Positions 6,250-13,280 of a stretch of 16,125 nt of DNA are shown piece by piece. Below the pieces are notes generated by a model, which was not told the DNA's origin, did not search any database, and saw only the letters and a list, made by a program, of their open reading frames with translations. Each line of letters begins with the position of its first letter. Position 1 is the stretch's first letter. Source of the stretch: Candidatus Niyogibacteria bacterium CG10_big_fil_rev_8_21_14_0_10_42_19. GTDB taxonomy: Bacteria; Patescibacteriota; Minisyncoccia; 1-14-0-10-42-19. The stretch covers positions 13,447 through 29,571 of the forward strand of contig PFCN01000002.1 in the NCBI GenBank assembly GCA_002774705.1, given 5' to 3'. A program made the position numbers and the translations under genes.

Positions 6250-8824
6250 AACACTCGTATTGCTTGATGCCCACGCCATACTCCACCGGGCCTTTCATGC
6301 TTTGCCTCAATTTGTTTCTCCTGCGGGAGAGCCGACCGGAGCGATCTATGGTTTTTCAGTCATGCTTTTAAAAATCATAAGAGACATTAAGCCGGATTAT
6401 ATCGCCGCGGCCTATGATCTTAAAGCCCCGACGTTTAGGCACCTTATTTATGACAAATATAAGTCTCACCGAAAAGAAGTCGATAGGGCGCTGGCTCCTC
6501 AATTTGAAGGGTCGCGCGAGATACTAAAAGCTTTCGATATACCGGCATATGACAAGGAGACTTACGAAGCCGACGATATTATCGGAACGCTCGTTGAGCA
6601 TCTGAAAAAAGAAAAGAATTTGAATATAGTAATTGCGTCCGGAGACCTTGACGCTCTCCAACTCGTAAAAGGGAAAAAGGTGCGCGTTTACACCCTACGC
6701 AAAGGCATTGAAGATACGGTGTTTTACGATGAGAAAAAAGTGATTGAAAGATACGGCTTCGGGCCTGAACTTGTTACGGATTACAAGGGCTTGAAAGGCG
6801 ACCCTTCGGATAATATACCGGGAGTCGCCGGCATTGGTGAAAAAACCGCATGCGATCTTATAATAAATTTTGGGAGAGTGGAAAAAATATTGGAGACGGC
6901 AAAAAAAGCCCCGAATAAGATGCTTAAGGCCGGTATAAAAGAAAGAATAATAAGGATACTGGGAGAAAAAAGCGAGGACGCTCTTTTTTCAAAAGAGCTC
7001 GCGTCTATAAAAAAGAACGTTCCTATAAGTTTTTCTCTTGAAGAAATGTACTGGCAGAATTTTGATAAAAACGATGTTGCGGTCTCTTTTAAAAGGTTCG
7101 GGTTTTTTAGTCTGGTCAAGCGCATTCCCGATAATGAGCCAAAAAGAATAGAAACGTCGACGATAAAAACTCTCGACCTTTTTTCTTCCGAAGCAAACGA
7201 TCTCATAAAAACATCACCCGTCATTTTTTGGTCCGTGTTTGAGGATGTTTTGTACGCCGTAACCTCTGGTGGGGTGGTTGTAGCGTGCGATAAAAAAGAT
7301 ATCCCGACTCAAAAAGAAGAACTTAAAAAAATATTCCTCGGAAAAACGAATTGCGCCTTTCATATAAAGCAAATTTGGCATTTTTTATGCCCTTTTGGCA
7401 TAAAGCCGGTGTTTGAAGATGATCTCAAGATAATGTTTTGGGTTTTAAATCCCCATCGCACCGATCCGTCATTTGAAATGATGGTCTCCGTCGTTTTATC
7501 AACAGATGCCTCCGCGCCCGGGTCTTTTTCCAAAATGCCAGAAATTTTTAATAAACTTTTGAGCGATATCTCGGAGAAAAATCTTAAAGAGGTTTATCGC
7601 GACATAGAAATGCCTCTCGTGGGCGTTCTTTTTGATATGGAAAACGCGGGAGTCTTAATCGATGTTAAAAAACTTGAGATTCTTGAAAAAAAATATACAA
7701 AAGAGATACGGGGCATAGAGAAAAAAATACACGAATTTGCGGGCGAGATTTTTAATGTTAATTCGCCGAAAGAACTTTCGCGGGTGCTTTTTGAAAAAAT
7801 GCAGCTGCCTATCAAAGGAATAAAAAAAACGGAAACCGGCTGGCGATCCACCCGATTTTCGGAGCTTTTTAAACTTAAAAATACGCACCCGATAATCGAT
7901 AATATTTTAAAATACCGCGAGTTTGCCAAACTTCTTTCGACCTACATCGAAGTTCTTCCGAAGCTTGCGGACGGCAATAATAAAATTCATACGACCTTTA
8001 ACCAGACCGGAACGGTAACCGGGCGCATGTCTTCCTCTGAGCCCAATGTACAACAAATACCCAACCGAGGAGATTTGGGAGGAGAGATACGCGAAGCTTT
8101 TCGGGCGCAAAAAGACAGGGTCTTTTTTGCCTGCGATTATTCCCAAATCCAACTGCGCATCGCGGCTTATTTATCGAAAGATAAAAAAATGCTTTCTATT
8201 TTTAAGGAAGGCAAGGATATCCATACGGCCACAGCCGCCGGAGTTTTTAATGTGAAAGAAGATGAGGTGACTTCAAAAATGCGCCGGCATGCCAAGGTGA
8301 TAAATTTCGGCATTCTTTATGGTATGGGGGTAAACTCCCTTGCCGAGAACCTGGGGGTCTCAAAAGAAGAAGCAAGAAATTTTTTGAAAGAATATTTTGA
8401 TAATTTTTCGGGGCTCGCCTATTTTTTTGAACAAGTTAAAATGGACGCCCGTCTTAAGGGATATGTCGAAACCATATTTGGACGCAAAAGATATCTGCCC
8501 GAGATAGTTTCGGCATATCAAGAAACCCGGCGAGAGGCTGAACGCATGGCGATAAACGCCCCCATTCAGGGAAGCGAGGCGGATATTATAAAATTGGCAA
8601 TGATAAAGATCGGGGAATTTTTGAAGAACGATCCCCGCCTTAATAAGAAAATAAAATTGATTTTGCAGATACACGATGAATTACTTTTTGAGGCCGATAA
8701 AGACGCAATCCTTGATGCGCGCGAGGCGTTTAAGCCGATACTTGAGAATATATGCGGCGATAAGATGACTCTACCGGTTGAATTCAAAGCCGGACCGGAC
8801 TGGGGTGGTTTAAAGTCGTTCTAA
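6209..8824 (+). CDS. polA: DNA polymerase I
   Basis: Pol I fills gaps and removes RNA primers during repair and lagging-strand maturation. From the ATG at 6209 it is 871 aa; a TTG at 6194 is also open. The 5' nuclease domain (about 10-290) has LLDAHAILHRAFHALP, YEADDIIG, GDLDALQL and GDPSDNIPGVAGIGEKTA. The middle 3'-5' exonuclease domain (about 315-440) lacks the usual Asp/Glu residues: the ExoII region reads AFHIKQIWHFL, so proofreading is probably lost, as in Taq. The polymerase domain has motif A DYSQIQLRIAA with Asp643, O-helix Arg692, Lys696 and Phe700, and motif C HDE (822-824). Residue 648 is Gln where E. coli has the steric-gate Glu710. The start lies inside tsaE. Confidence 0.97.
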   Translation: MAKPISKIKKEKSKTLVLLDAHAILHRAFHALPQFVSPAGEPTGAIYGFSVMLLKIIRDIKPDYIAAAYDLKAPTFRHLIYDKYKSHRKEVDRALAPQFEGSREILKAFDIPAYDKETYEADDIIGTLVEHLKKEKNLNIVIASGDLDALQLVKGKKVRVYTLRKGIEDTVFYDEKKVIERYGFGPELVTDYKGLKGDPSDNIPGVAGIGEKTACDLIINFGRVEKILETAKKAPNKMLKAGIKERIIRILGEKSEDALFSKELASIKKNVPISFSLEEMYWQNFDKNDVAVSFKRFGFFSLVKRIPDNEPKRIETSTIKTLDLFSSEANDLIKTSPVIFWSVFEDVLYAVTSGGVVVACDKKDIPTQKEELKKIFLGKTNCAFHIKQIWHFLCPFGIKPVFEDDLKIMFWVLNPHRTDPSFEMMVSVVLSTDASAPGSFSKMPEIFNKLLSDISEKNLKEVYRDIEMPLVGVLFDMENAGVLIDVKKLEILEKKYTKEIRGIEKKIHEFAGEIFNVNSPKELSRVLFEKMQLPIKGIKKTETGWRSTRFSELFKLKNTHPIIDNILKYREFAKLLSTYIEVLPKLADGNNKIHTTFNQTGTVTGRMSSSEPNVQQIPNRGDLGGEIREAFRAQKDRVFFACDYSQIQLRIAAYLSKDKKMLSIFKEGKDIHTATAAGVFNVKEDEVTSKMRRHAKVINFGILYGMGVNSLAENLGVSKEEARNFLKEYFDNFSGLAYFFEQVKMDARLKGYVETIFGRKRYLPEIVSAYQETRREAERMAINAPIQGSEADIIKLAMIKIGEFLKNDPRLNKKIKLILQIHDELLFEADKDAILDAREAFKPILENICGDKMTLPVEFKAGPDWGGLKSF

Positions 8825-8844
8825 CGCTGGGAGAACATGGAACA

Positions 8845-8873
8845 TTGTGGTTTTATGGCAGTTTTAATATAAT
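8845..8873 (+). promoter_or_regulatory. Probable promoter of the response regulator-holA pair
   Basis: A perfect TATAAT (8868-8873) lies 17 bases after TTGTGG (8845-8850), which keeps only the TTG of the -35 consensus. Transcription would begin near 8880, about 20 bases before the ATG at 8900. Confidence 0.5.
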
Positions 8874-8899
8874 TACTTATATTATTAATTTAGTTGATT

Positions 8900-9307
8900 A
8901 TGAGTGATAATACGGCAATCGGAGGTAAAAATAATATTTTGGTCGTTGAAGACGATAAATTTCTCCGTGATCTTTTAGTGAACCGCCTTATTCGGGAAGG
9001 ATTTAATGTAGTTAATGTTATTTCCGGAGCGGAAGCCCTTGAAAATATCAGCACTTTAAAACCGGATCTTATTATGCTTGATCTGGTTTTGCCGGGCATG
9101 GATGGGTATGAAGTTCTTAAAATATTAAAGGAAAATCCCAATACCGCGGGTATTCCGGTAATGATTCTTTCAAATCTGGGGCAGAAAGACGAAATAGACA
9201 AAGCCATAAATATGGGCGCGGCATCTTTTTTGATCAAAGCAAATTTTACTCCTTCAGAAATAGTCAGTAAAGTTAAAAATATTCTTGGTAAAGATTCTTC
9301 AGGTTAA
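8900..9307 (+). CDS. Receiver-only response regulator (CheY-like)
   Basis: The 135-aa protein is a single receiver domain without DNA-binding or enzymatic output. The acidic pocket is Glu17-Asp18-Asp19 (VVEDDKF), the phospho-acceptor is Asp61 (IMLDLVLPGMDG), followed by the switch residue Ser in ILSNLGQ and the invariant Lys in FLIKANFTP. The usual Pro after that Lys is Ala. It closely resembles the two receivers encoded on the other strand at 11239-12023, including the SNLGQ, EID and FTPSE segments, so the three are paralogues. No histidine kinase is in the window, so the phosphate donor and the target are unknown. ATG 8900 is preferred over TTG 8894. holA follows after eight bases, probably on the same mRNA. 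Confidence 0.93.
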   Translation: MSDNTAIGGKNNILVVEDDKFLRDLLVNRLIREGFNVVNVISGAEALENISTLKPDLIMLDLVLPGMDGYEVLKILKENPNTAGIPVMILSNLGQKDEIDKAINMGAASFLIKANFTPSEIVSKVKNILGKDSSG

Positions 9308-9315
9308 CTTGAAAA

Positions 9316-10053
9316 ATGATTTATCTTTTATACGGGTCTGACTCCGTCTCCATACACGCGAAGATCCGGGGTATTATCGAGGCTTTTTTAAAAAAAGGCG
9401 GCACCATGGGCGCTGTTTTTAAAATTGACGACGATAATTTTTTAGCGGAAAGTTTTGAAAATTTAATAGTGACAGAGGGAATGTTCGAGCGGAAAAGACT
9501 GATTATCGCCAAGGACGTTCTTTTCAATAAAAAGACCGGGAAATCCGCCGTTGATATTTTATTAAGAAGAAGGGATGTGTCGGGATCAACGGTTATTTTC
9601 CAGGAGCGGGACTTATCGGCAAAAGATTTAAAGTCGCTTGGTAAGCTGGATATAAAAATTAACAGATATGATCTCAAAAAAAATCTCCGACCTGCGGAAG
9701 TTTTTAATGCATTCGCGCTAACCGATGCCGTAGGCGCGCGTGACAGGAGACTTTCATTTTTTTTATTTCATAAAGCCCTTTATTCGGGCATTGCCGATGA
9801 AGAGATATTTTGGAAAATTTATAGGCAATATAAGAATCTGATTACGATATCCGGTTTGAAGGACGGATCCAAAATTTCGGAAAGGACGGGACTTCATCCT
9901 TATGTTGTTAAAAAATGCAGTTCTTTTTTAAAGAATTATAGCGATAAAGAGCTTAAGAATGCTTTTGAAAAATTAATGTCTCTCTGGGTGGATTCTCGGC
10001 TTAAAAACGTTGAGCTGTCGGGGGGGTTAGAGTTATTCTTGTTATCTTTGTAG
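9316..10053 (+). CDS. holA: DNA polymerase III delta subunit-like protein
   Basis: The delta subunit is the wrench of the clamp loader that opens the beta sliding clamp. This 245-aa protein begins MIYLLYGSDSVSI, matching the N-terminal strand of HolA-like proteins. Its C-terminus (from GLHPYVVKKC near residue 193 through the segment ending SGGLELFLLSL) fits the delta collar domain, where pairs of helices end in a K-x-G-type stretch. It is about a hundred residues shorter than E. coli delta (about 340 aa), so the AAA+-like middle is reduced. Context supports the call: holA and rpsT are neighbours in many bacteria, and rpsT converges on it here. The ATG has no good ribosome binding site and lies eight bases after the response regulator stop. 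Confidence 0.75.
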   Translation: MIYLLYGSDSVSIHAKIRGIIEAFLKKGGTMGAVFKIDDDNFLAESFENLIVTEGMFERKRLIIAKDVLFNKKTGKSAVDILLRRRDVSGSTVIFQERDLSAKDLKSLGKLDIKINRYDLKKNLRPAEVFNAFALTDAVGARDRRLSFFLFHKALYSGIADEEIFWKIYRQYKNLITISGLKDGSKISERTGLHPYVVKKCSSFLKNYSDKELKNAFEKLMSLWVDSRLKNVELSGGLELFLLSL

Positions 10054-10071
10054 TCTTGAGGATTAACCGGC

Positions 10072-10094
10072 AAAACTAAAACGCCGCAAAGGCG
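10072..10094 (-). terminator. Weak terminator candidate for rpsT
   Basis: On the minus strand a four-pair stem CGCC/GGCG (10082-10085 with 10091-10094) with a five-base loop is followed by TTTTAGTTTT (10081 down to 10072). The stem is short, so termination may be partial. Confidence 0.35.
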
Positions 10095-10126
10095 ATGTCG
10101 AGGCAGATTTGGGATAAATTTTAGAT

Positions 10127-10393
10127 CTATTTTTTATTTTTGTTTATCGCTATTGCCAGGCGGGATTTTTTTCGCGAGGCGGTATTTTTTTTTATAACTC
10201 CTTTTTGGGCCGCCTTGTCGAGAGCTTTGTATGCGAGAGGTATAAGTTTAAAAGCTTCTTCTGTTTTACCCGCTTGCATAAGTTTGTTTATTTCTTTTAC
10301 CTTATTTTTTAATTCATTTTTTCGTTTAAGGTTGCGGGCTTGTTTGCGTTTTGATTGTCGCAAGGCTTTTTTGGCTGATCTTAATATTGGCAT
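10127..10393 (-). CDS. rpsT: 30S ribosomal protein S20
   Basis: S20 binds the 5' and 3' minor domains of 16S rRNA early in 30S assembly. The 88-aa protein starts MPILRSAKKALRQSKRKQARN, the S20 hallmark, and ends in HKNTASRKKSRL-like sequence (here KKNTASRKKSRLAIAINK). The frame is open for 29 codons further upstream, but that extension is not S20-like, and the ATG at 10393 lies correctly behind a promoter. No Shine-Dalgarno is present; the -10 box is seven bases from the ATG, so the mRNA is probably leaderless. It converges with holA and diverges from the glycosylase gene at 10534. Confidence 0.95.
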   Translation of the reverse strand: MPILRSAKKALRQSKRKQARNLKRKNELKNKVKEINKLMQAGKTEEAFKLIPLAYKALDKAAQKGVIKKNTASRKKSRLAIAINKNKK

Positions 10394-10400
10394 ATCAGTA

Positions 10401-10429
10401 ATCGTAGAGGAAAGTTTTGAAGAAGTCAA
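10401..10429 (-). promoter_or_regulatory. rpsT promoter, apparently leaderless
   Basis: Read on the minus strand, TTGACT (10429-10424), a 17-base spacer and TACGAT (10406-10401). Seven bases separate the -10 from the rpsT ATG at 10393, which places the transcription start on the A of the ATG. Confidence 0.65.
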
Positions 10430-10533
10430 CGCTTTTTTGTTTTCGCTGGTATCGTGAATATAAGTCCGCGGGGGTTTCATGGGGGGGCGGTTTATTTTTA
10501 AAGTTTCTATATTTAATGTATATTGTTATAAAT

Positions 10534-11118
10534 ATGAAAAGGAGGAGGATCCCACGATATTTTTTTGAACGTTCCGCGGTTGAAGTTTCCAGGAGTATAT
10601 TGGGTAAATATTTGGTTGCCTCTGACCGGTCCGGGAAAATAAAAGAAGGGCGCGTGGTTGAGGTTGAGGCGTATGTTGGTCCTCATGACCGGGCGTCGCA
10701 TGCCTATAAAGGCAAAATAACCCCGCGGAACAAGGCCGAATTTTTGCGCGGCGGTTATGTTTATATTTATCTTGTCTACGGGATGTATTGGCAATTAAAT
10801 ATAGTCACCGGTAAAAAAGACCACCCCGAGTGTTTTTTGATACGAGCTGTTGAAACAGAAGGAAGGGCGGGGGAGGCGTCGGGTCCGGGTAAATTATGCC
10901 GTTATTTCGGGTTTGATAAGGATTTTTACGGAGAAGACGTCGGCAAATCGCCAAAAATTTGGTTTGAAGACCGGAATGAAAAAATTTTTCCGAAGAACAT
11001 AGCTTGTTCCAGGCGTGTAGGCATTGATTATGCCGGACGATTTTGGGCATTACGGAAACTGCGCTTTTATTTAAAAGGAAGCTCCGTAATCACAAAATTA
11101 AATAAGAGTAAATTTTAA
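10534..11118 (+). CDS. 3-methyladenine DNA glycosylase, AAG/MPG family
   Basis: The enzyme removes alkylated purines such as 3-methyladenine and hypoxanthine to start base excision repair. From the ATG at 10534 it is 194 aa, close to the usual size of bacterial members. Motifs include RRRIPRYFFERSAVEVSRSI at the start, VVEVEAYVGPHDRASHAY with the catalytic Glu, TPRNKAEFLRGG, VYIYLVYGMYWQLNIVTG forming the base pocket, and ASGPGKLCRYFG near the end. The frame is open upstream to 10417, but that part is not family-like and overlaps the rpsT promoter. No ribosome binding site is visible; the upstream region is very AT-rich. It is transcribed away from rpsT and toward the response regulators. Confidence 0.93.
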   Translation: MKRRRIPRYFFERSAVEVSRSILGKYLVASDRSGKIKEGRVVEVEAYVGPHDRASHAYKGKITPRNKAEFLRGGYVYIYLVYGMYWQLNIVTGKKDHPECFLIRAVETEGRAGEASGPGKLCRYFGFDKDFYGEDVGKSPKIWFEDRNEKIFPKNIACSRRVGIDYAGRFWALRKLRFYLKGSSVITKLNKSKF

Positions 11119-11208
11119 TTTTTGATTGATTTTTTTGCTCAGAGTTATATGTCCTGCGTAAGTATAATTGGGAGGATTTGTCACAGGCGAGGATCAATTT
11201 CTGATGGC

Positions 11209-11224
11209 TAAATTTTTAAATTTA
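11209..11224. repeat. AT-only inverted repeat between convergent genes
   Basis: TAAATTT (11209-11215) and AAATTTA (11218-11224) form a perfect inverted repeat with two central T. It lies between the glycosylase and the convergent response regulators. There is no T-run typical of a terminator, and AT-rich palindromes arise easily, so its function is uncertain. I see nothing else in 11119-11238. Confidence 0.3.
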
Positions 11225-11238
11225 AGATCAATATATCG

Positions 11239-11655
11239 TTAGGGTTTAGGTATTTTTAATTTCTCTTTATTCGCCACCTCATTTATTTTATTGATGAATT
11301 CAGACGGAGTATAATTGGCTTTAATTATATAATCTTTTGCGCCAAGTTCCATAGCATGGTCGATATCGCTTTGTTGTCCCAGATTTGAAATGACTATAAC
11401 CGGAATATCGGCAAGCCGAGGGTCGTTATTTTTAATGCGCATAAATTCAAAGCCGTCCATTCCAGGTAGAATAAGATCAAGCAGGATTATATCCGGATGG
11501 TCATTTCGTAAAATGTCGAAAGCCTTTTCTGCCTCCAGGCATGAGTTCACGGCGAATCCCGCCTCAACAAGTTTTCTTTTAATGATGTCTAAGAGAAATT
11601 GGTCATCGTCTATCACTAGGATCTTTTTTTGCGCCATTTTTTGTTTTTCCGGCAT
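11239..11655 (-). CDS. Receiver-only response regulator, second of a coupled pair
   Basis: The 138-aa protein is a lone receiver domain: acidic pocket Asp16-Asp17-Asp18 (VIDDDQF), phospho-acceptor Asp60 (ILLDLILPGMDG), Ser in VISNLGQ and Lys in YIIKANYTP, where Ala again replaces the usual Pro. It is most like the plus-strand receiver at 8900. The ATG at 11655 shares one base with the stop of the gene before it (TAATG), indicating re-initiation and co-expression; an ATG six codons later (MAQKK) is the alternative. No output domain or kinase is present. It may act by binding a partner, as CheY-like proteins do, or relay phosphate. Confidence 0.93.
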   Translation of the reverse strand: MPEKQKMAQKKILVIDDDQFLLDIIKRKLVEAGFAVNSCLEAEKAFDILRNDHPDIILLDLILPGMDGFEFMRIKNNDPRLADIPVIVISNLGQQSDIDHAMELGAKDYIIKANYTPSEFINKINEVANKEKLKIPKP

Positions 11656-12023
11656 TAATCTTTCAGGTTGTCTTTTATTTTTTGTAAAACTTCATCCGGA
11701 GTAAATTCGGGCTTTATCAGAAAGTCTTTGGCGCCTAATTTTTTTGCCCTGTCTATCTCAACTTCTTGTCCCGAGTTTGAGATGATAATAACAGGAATAT
11801 CCGAAAGAGAGGAGTCGGAATGCATTACTTCTAAAACATCAAACCCGCTGTATTTAGGCATCACAATATCGAGCAAAACCAGATCGGGTTTGCTTTCGCG
11901 CAACCTTTCCAACGCCACCTCGCCGTCAAACGCTTCTACTGTCTGGTAGCCGGACGAACGGAGCTTAGATGCTATGGATTTTAAGAGCCCCTCGTTATCT
12001 TCAGCTATAAGAATTTTTTTCAT
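11655..12023 (-). CDS. Receiver-only response regulator, first of a coupled pair
   Basis: The 122-aa protein is nearly all receiver domain: Glu8-Asp9 (LIAEDNEG), phospho-acceptor Asp52 (VLLDIVMPKYSG), Ser in IISNSGQ and Lys in FLIKPEFTP with the standard Pro. It shares the SN-x-GQ, EID and FTP-x-E segments with the other two receivers in the window but differs in the Asp52 loop (MPKYSG, not LPGMDG) and in keeping K-P, so it is the most divergent of the three. The gene is first in the pair, read from an AT-rich upstream region. No ribosome binding site is visible before the ATG. Its phosphate donor is not in this window. Confidence 0.93.
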   Translation of the reverse strand: MKKILIAEDNEGLLKSIASKLRSSGYQTVEAFDGEVALERLRESKPDLVLLDIVMPKYSGFDVLEVMHSDSSLSDIPVIIISNSGQEVEIDRAKKLGAKDFLIKPEFTPDEVLQKIKDNLKD

Positions 12024-12037
12024 ATTATTTTTTATTA

Positions 12038-12043
12038 ATTATA
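12038..12043 (-). promoter_or_regulatory. Possible -10 box of the paired response regulators
   Basis: A perfect TATAAT on the minus strand, 14 bases before the ATG at 12023. No convincing -35 hexamer is found at the right distance, and the region is AT-rich, so this is tentative. Confidence 0.3.
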
Positions 12044-12147
12044 AATATATGCAAATATTACCATATTTTTATTTGGTTAACAATTCAATCCTTTTTCGGA
12101 TTACCTCAAAATCACTCTTAAGTATTGATATGCCGTATTTAACGCGA

Positions 12148-13095
12148 TTACGGCTGTAAAATGTCCTCGGTGCGCCCGTTTATTGAGATAATCACATTAT
12201 CTACCGTAGGGAATTGCGTTAATGTTTCGGTTATTTGAGTCCTGATAGTGGAAACTCGGCAGGACCCACCGACTTGGAATTCAAGCCGGTCGTCAAAATC
12301 TATTTTAGCCGTTCCGTTCTCAATAGTGAGGCTTTGGATATTAACTCCGGTGTTTAAACTCGTGAAGAACCCCTCGTTTGTCTCATTTTGAGTCGTTCCC
12401 TTCAATAGTTCGTTCAAAGCGGCTCTGGCTACTGTCTGTGTTCGGGGTACCTCCCGCTCAACCGCGAAAACTTTATTGCAGGAAAATTCCGGGTCTAATT
12501 CGCTGTTATTAAAATAAACTTTCACCTTCATCATTTCGGAAGGGGATTGTATGAATTTCACCGGGACTCTTAATTCATCCGCATGTTCCGGCAGACCTGA
12601 AGGATTGTTTTTTTTAAGAACAAGAGTGCCCTCTCGCGTCGCAGGATGCGCAAAGTTTAATTCCACTTTAAACGGTACGAAATCCGTGGCCATCCAGTCG
12701 GATTGGGCCTGGGCTATACCAATAACCAGCAAATTGCCGTCGCCGTCAAAAAGCTTAATCGGGAAACTCGCTTCAAAATACCAATTACCTCGAGCCTCTC
12801 CCTCGATCAAAAGAGGGCTTTGGACGGTTTGGTTCGGGCGGGGGTTGTCTATTTTGATCATGTCCGTCTTTTCAATTTCGTTGCCGATATCTTCTGCTAA
12901 ATTTTTCCCGTCGGGAGTCCGGCATTGCCGGGGGTAACTTTCCATTACGGGGTAGCCGGACGCTACGCACAAATCAAAACTGTCGATAACGACTGCCGGC
13001 GCTTCGGTAGTTTTGTTGACCGCAAAATAAGCGACGGCCCCTACGAGAACCACGAGCGCTAATATTAAAATAAAAAGTATTGTATTTTTATTCAT
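12148..13095 (-). CDS. Membrane-anchored Gmad2 plus GerMN domain protein
   Basis: This 315-aa protein has an N-terminal hydrophobic segment (about residues 5-26) without a lipobox, so it is likely anchored in the membrane with the rest outside. Next is a short two-Cys module (FDLCVASGYPVMESYPRQC, 40-58). Residues about 78-185 fit the Gmad2 immunoglobulin-like domain, with NPRPNQTVQSPLLIEGEARG, WYFEASFP and NPSGLPE. Residues about 188-315 fit GerMN, with VKVYFNN, VPRTQTVARAALNELLKG, IDFDDRLE and GGSCRVSTIRTQITETL. These domains were named from sporulation and germination proteins, but here they are probably envelope-binding modules. I recall this architecture as common in Parcubacteria. No ribosome binding site is visible; an extended -10 lies nine bases before the ATG. 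Confidence 0.88.
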   Translation of the reverse strand: MNKNTILFILILALVVLVGAVAYFAVNKTTEAPAVVIDSFDLCVASGYPVMESYPRQCRTPDGKNLAEDIGNEIEKTDMIKIDNPRPNQTVQSPLLIEGEARGNWYFEASFPIKLFDGDGNLLVIGIAQAQSDWMATDFVPFKVELNFAHPATREGTLVLKKNNPSGLPEHADELRVPVKFIQSPSEMMKVKVYFNNSELDPEFSCNKVFAVEREVPRTQTVARAALNELLKGTTQNETNEGFFTSLNTGVNIQSLTIENGTAKIDFDDRLEFQVGGSCRVSTIRTQITETLTQFPTVDNVIISINGRTEDILQP

Positions 13096-13104
13096 AATAT
13101 TATT

Positions 13105-13113
13105 ATTTTACCA
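13105..13113 (-). promoter_or_regulatory. Extended -10 promoter of the Gmad2/GerMN gene
   Basis: TGGTAAAAT on the minus strand (13113-13105) is an extended -10 with TAAAAT as the hexamer. No good -35 is seen. Nine bases separate it from the ATG at 13095, giving a leader of only a few bases. Confidence 0.4.
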
Positions 13114-13182
13114 TACTTTTTTAATTAGGTGTCGTTATTTATCGTAATTCTTATATTTTAAAATAAAAGTTAAAAATATAAT

Positions 13183-13208
13183 AAAAAACCGTCCGGTTAT
13201 TCGGACGG
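13183..13208 (-). terminator. Rho-independent terminator, minus strand
   Basis: On the minus strand CCGTCCG (13208-13202) pairs perfectly with CGGACGG (13195-13189) around a six-base loop, followed by six T (13188-13183). It ends a transcript coming from the right, that is, the 13772 gene and the small ORF at 13281-13409. The plus strand has no T-run after the stem. Confidence 0.9.
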
Positions 13209-13280
13209 ATCTGGTAGCCATCTTATTTGTATAAGGAAAGAATTGAGTTGTTTGTTATCCAAAAACAGCAAAGGTAAAGC

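Noticed and set aside
10394..10480. 29-codon upstream extension of S20
   Set aside because: It covers the promoter hexamers, and S20 proteins start at the MPILRSAKKAL segment.
10463..10490. G-rich runs (five and seven G) upstream of the glycosylase gene, possible quadruplex
   Set aside because: Only two long runs are present, so a stable four-run quadruplex is not supported.
10417..10533. Upstream extension of the glycosylase reading frame
   Set aside because: The extra residues are not family-like and overlap the divergent rpsT promoter; ATG 10534 gives the expected N-terminus.
11150..11212. 20-codon frame starting ATGTCCTGCGTA between convergent genes
   Set aside because: Very short, no ribosome binding site and no promoter or terminator of its own.
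12024..12147. Terminator or small RNA between the Gmad2/GerMN gene and the response regulators
   Set aside because: Only a five-pair AATCC/GGATT stem without a T-run is present; nothing convincing.
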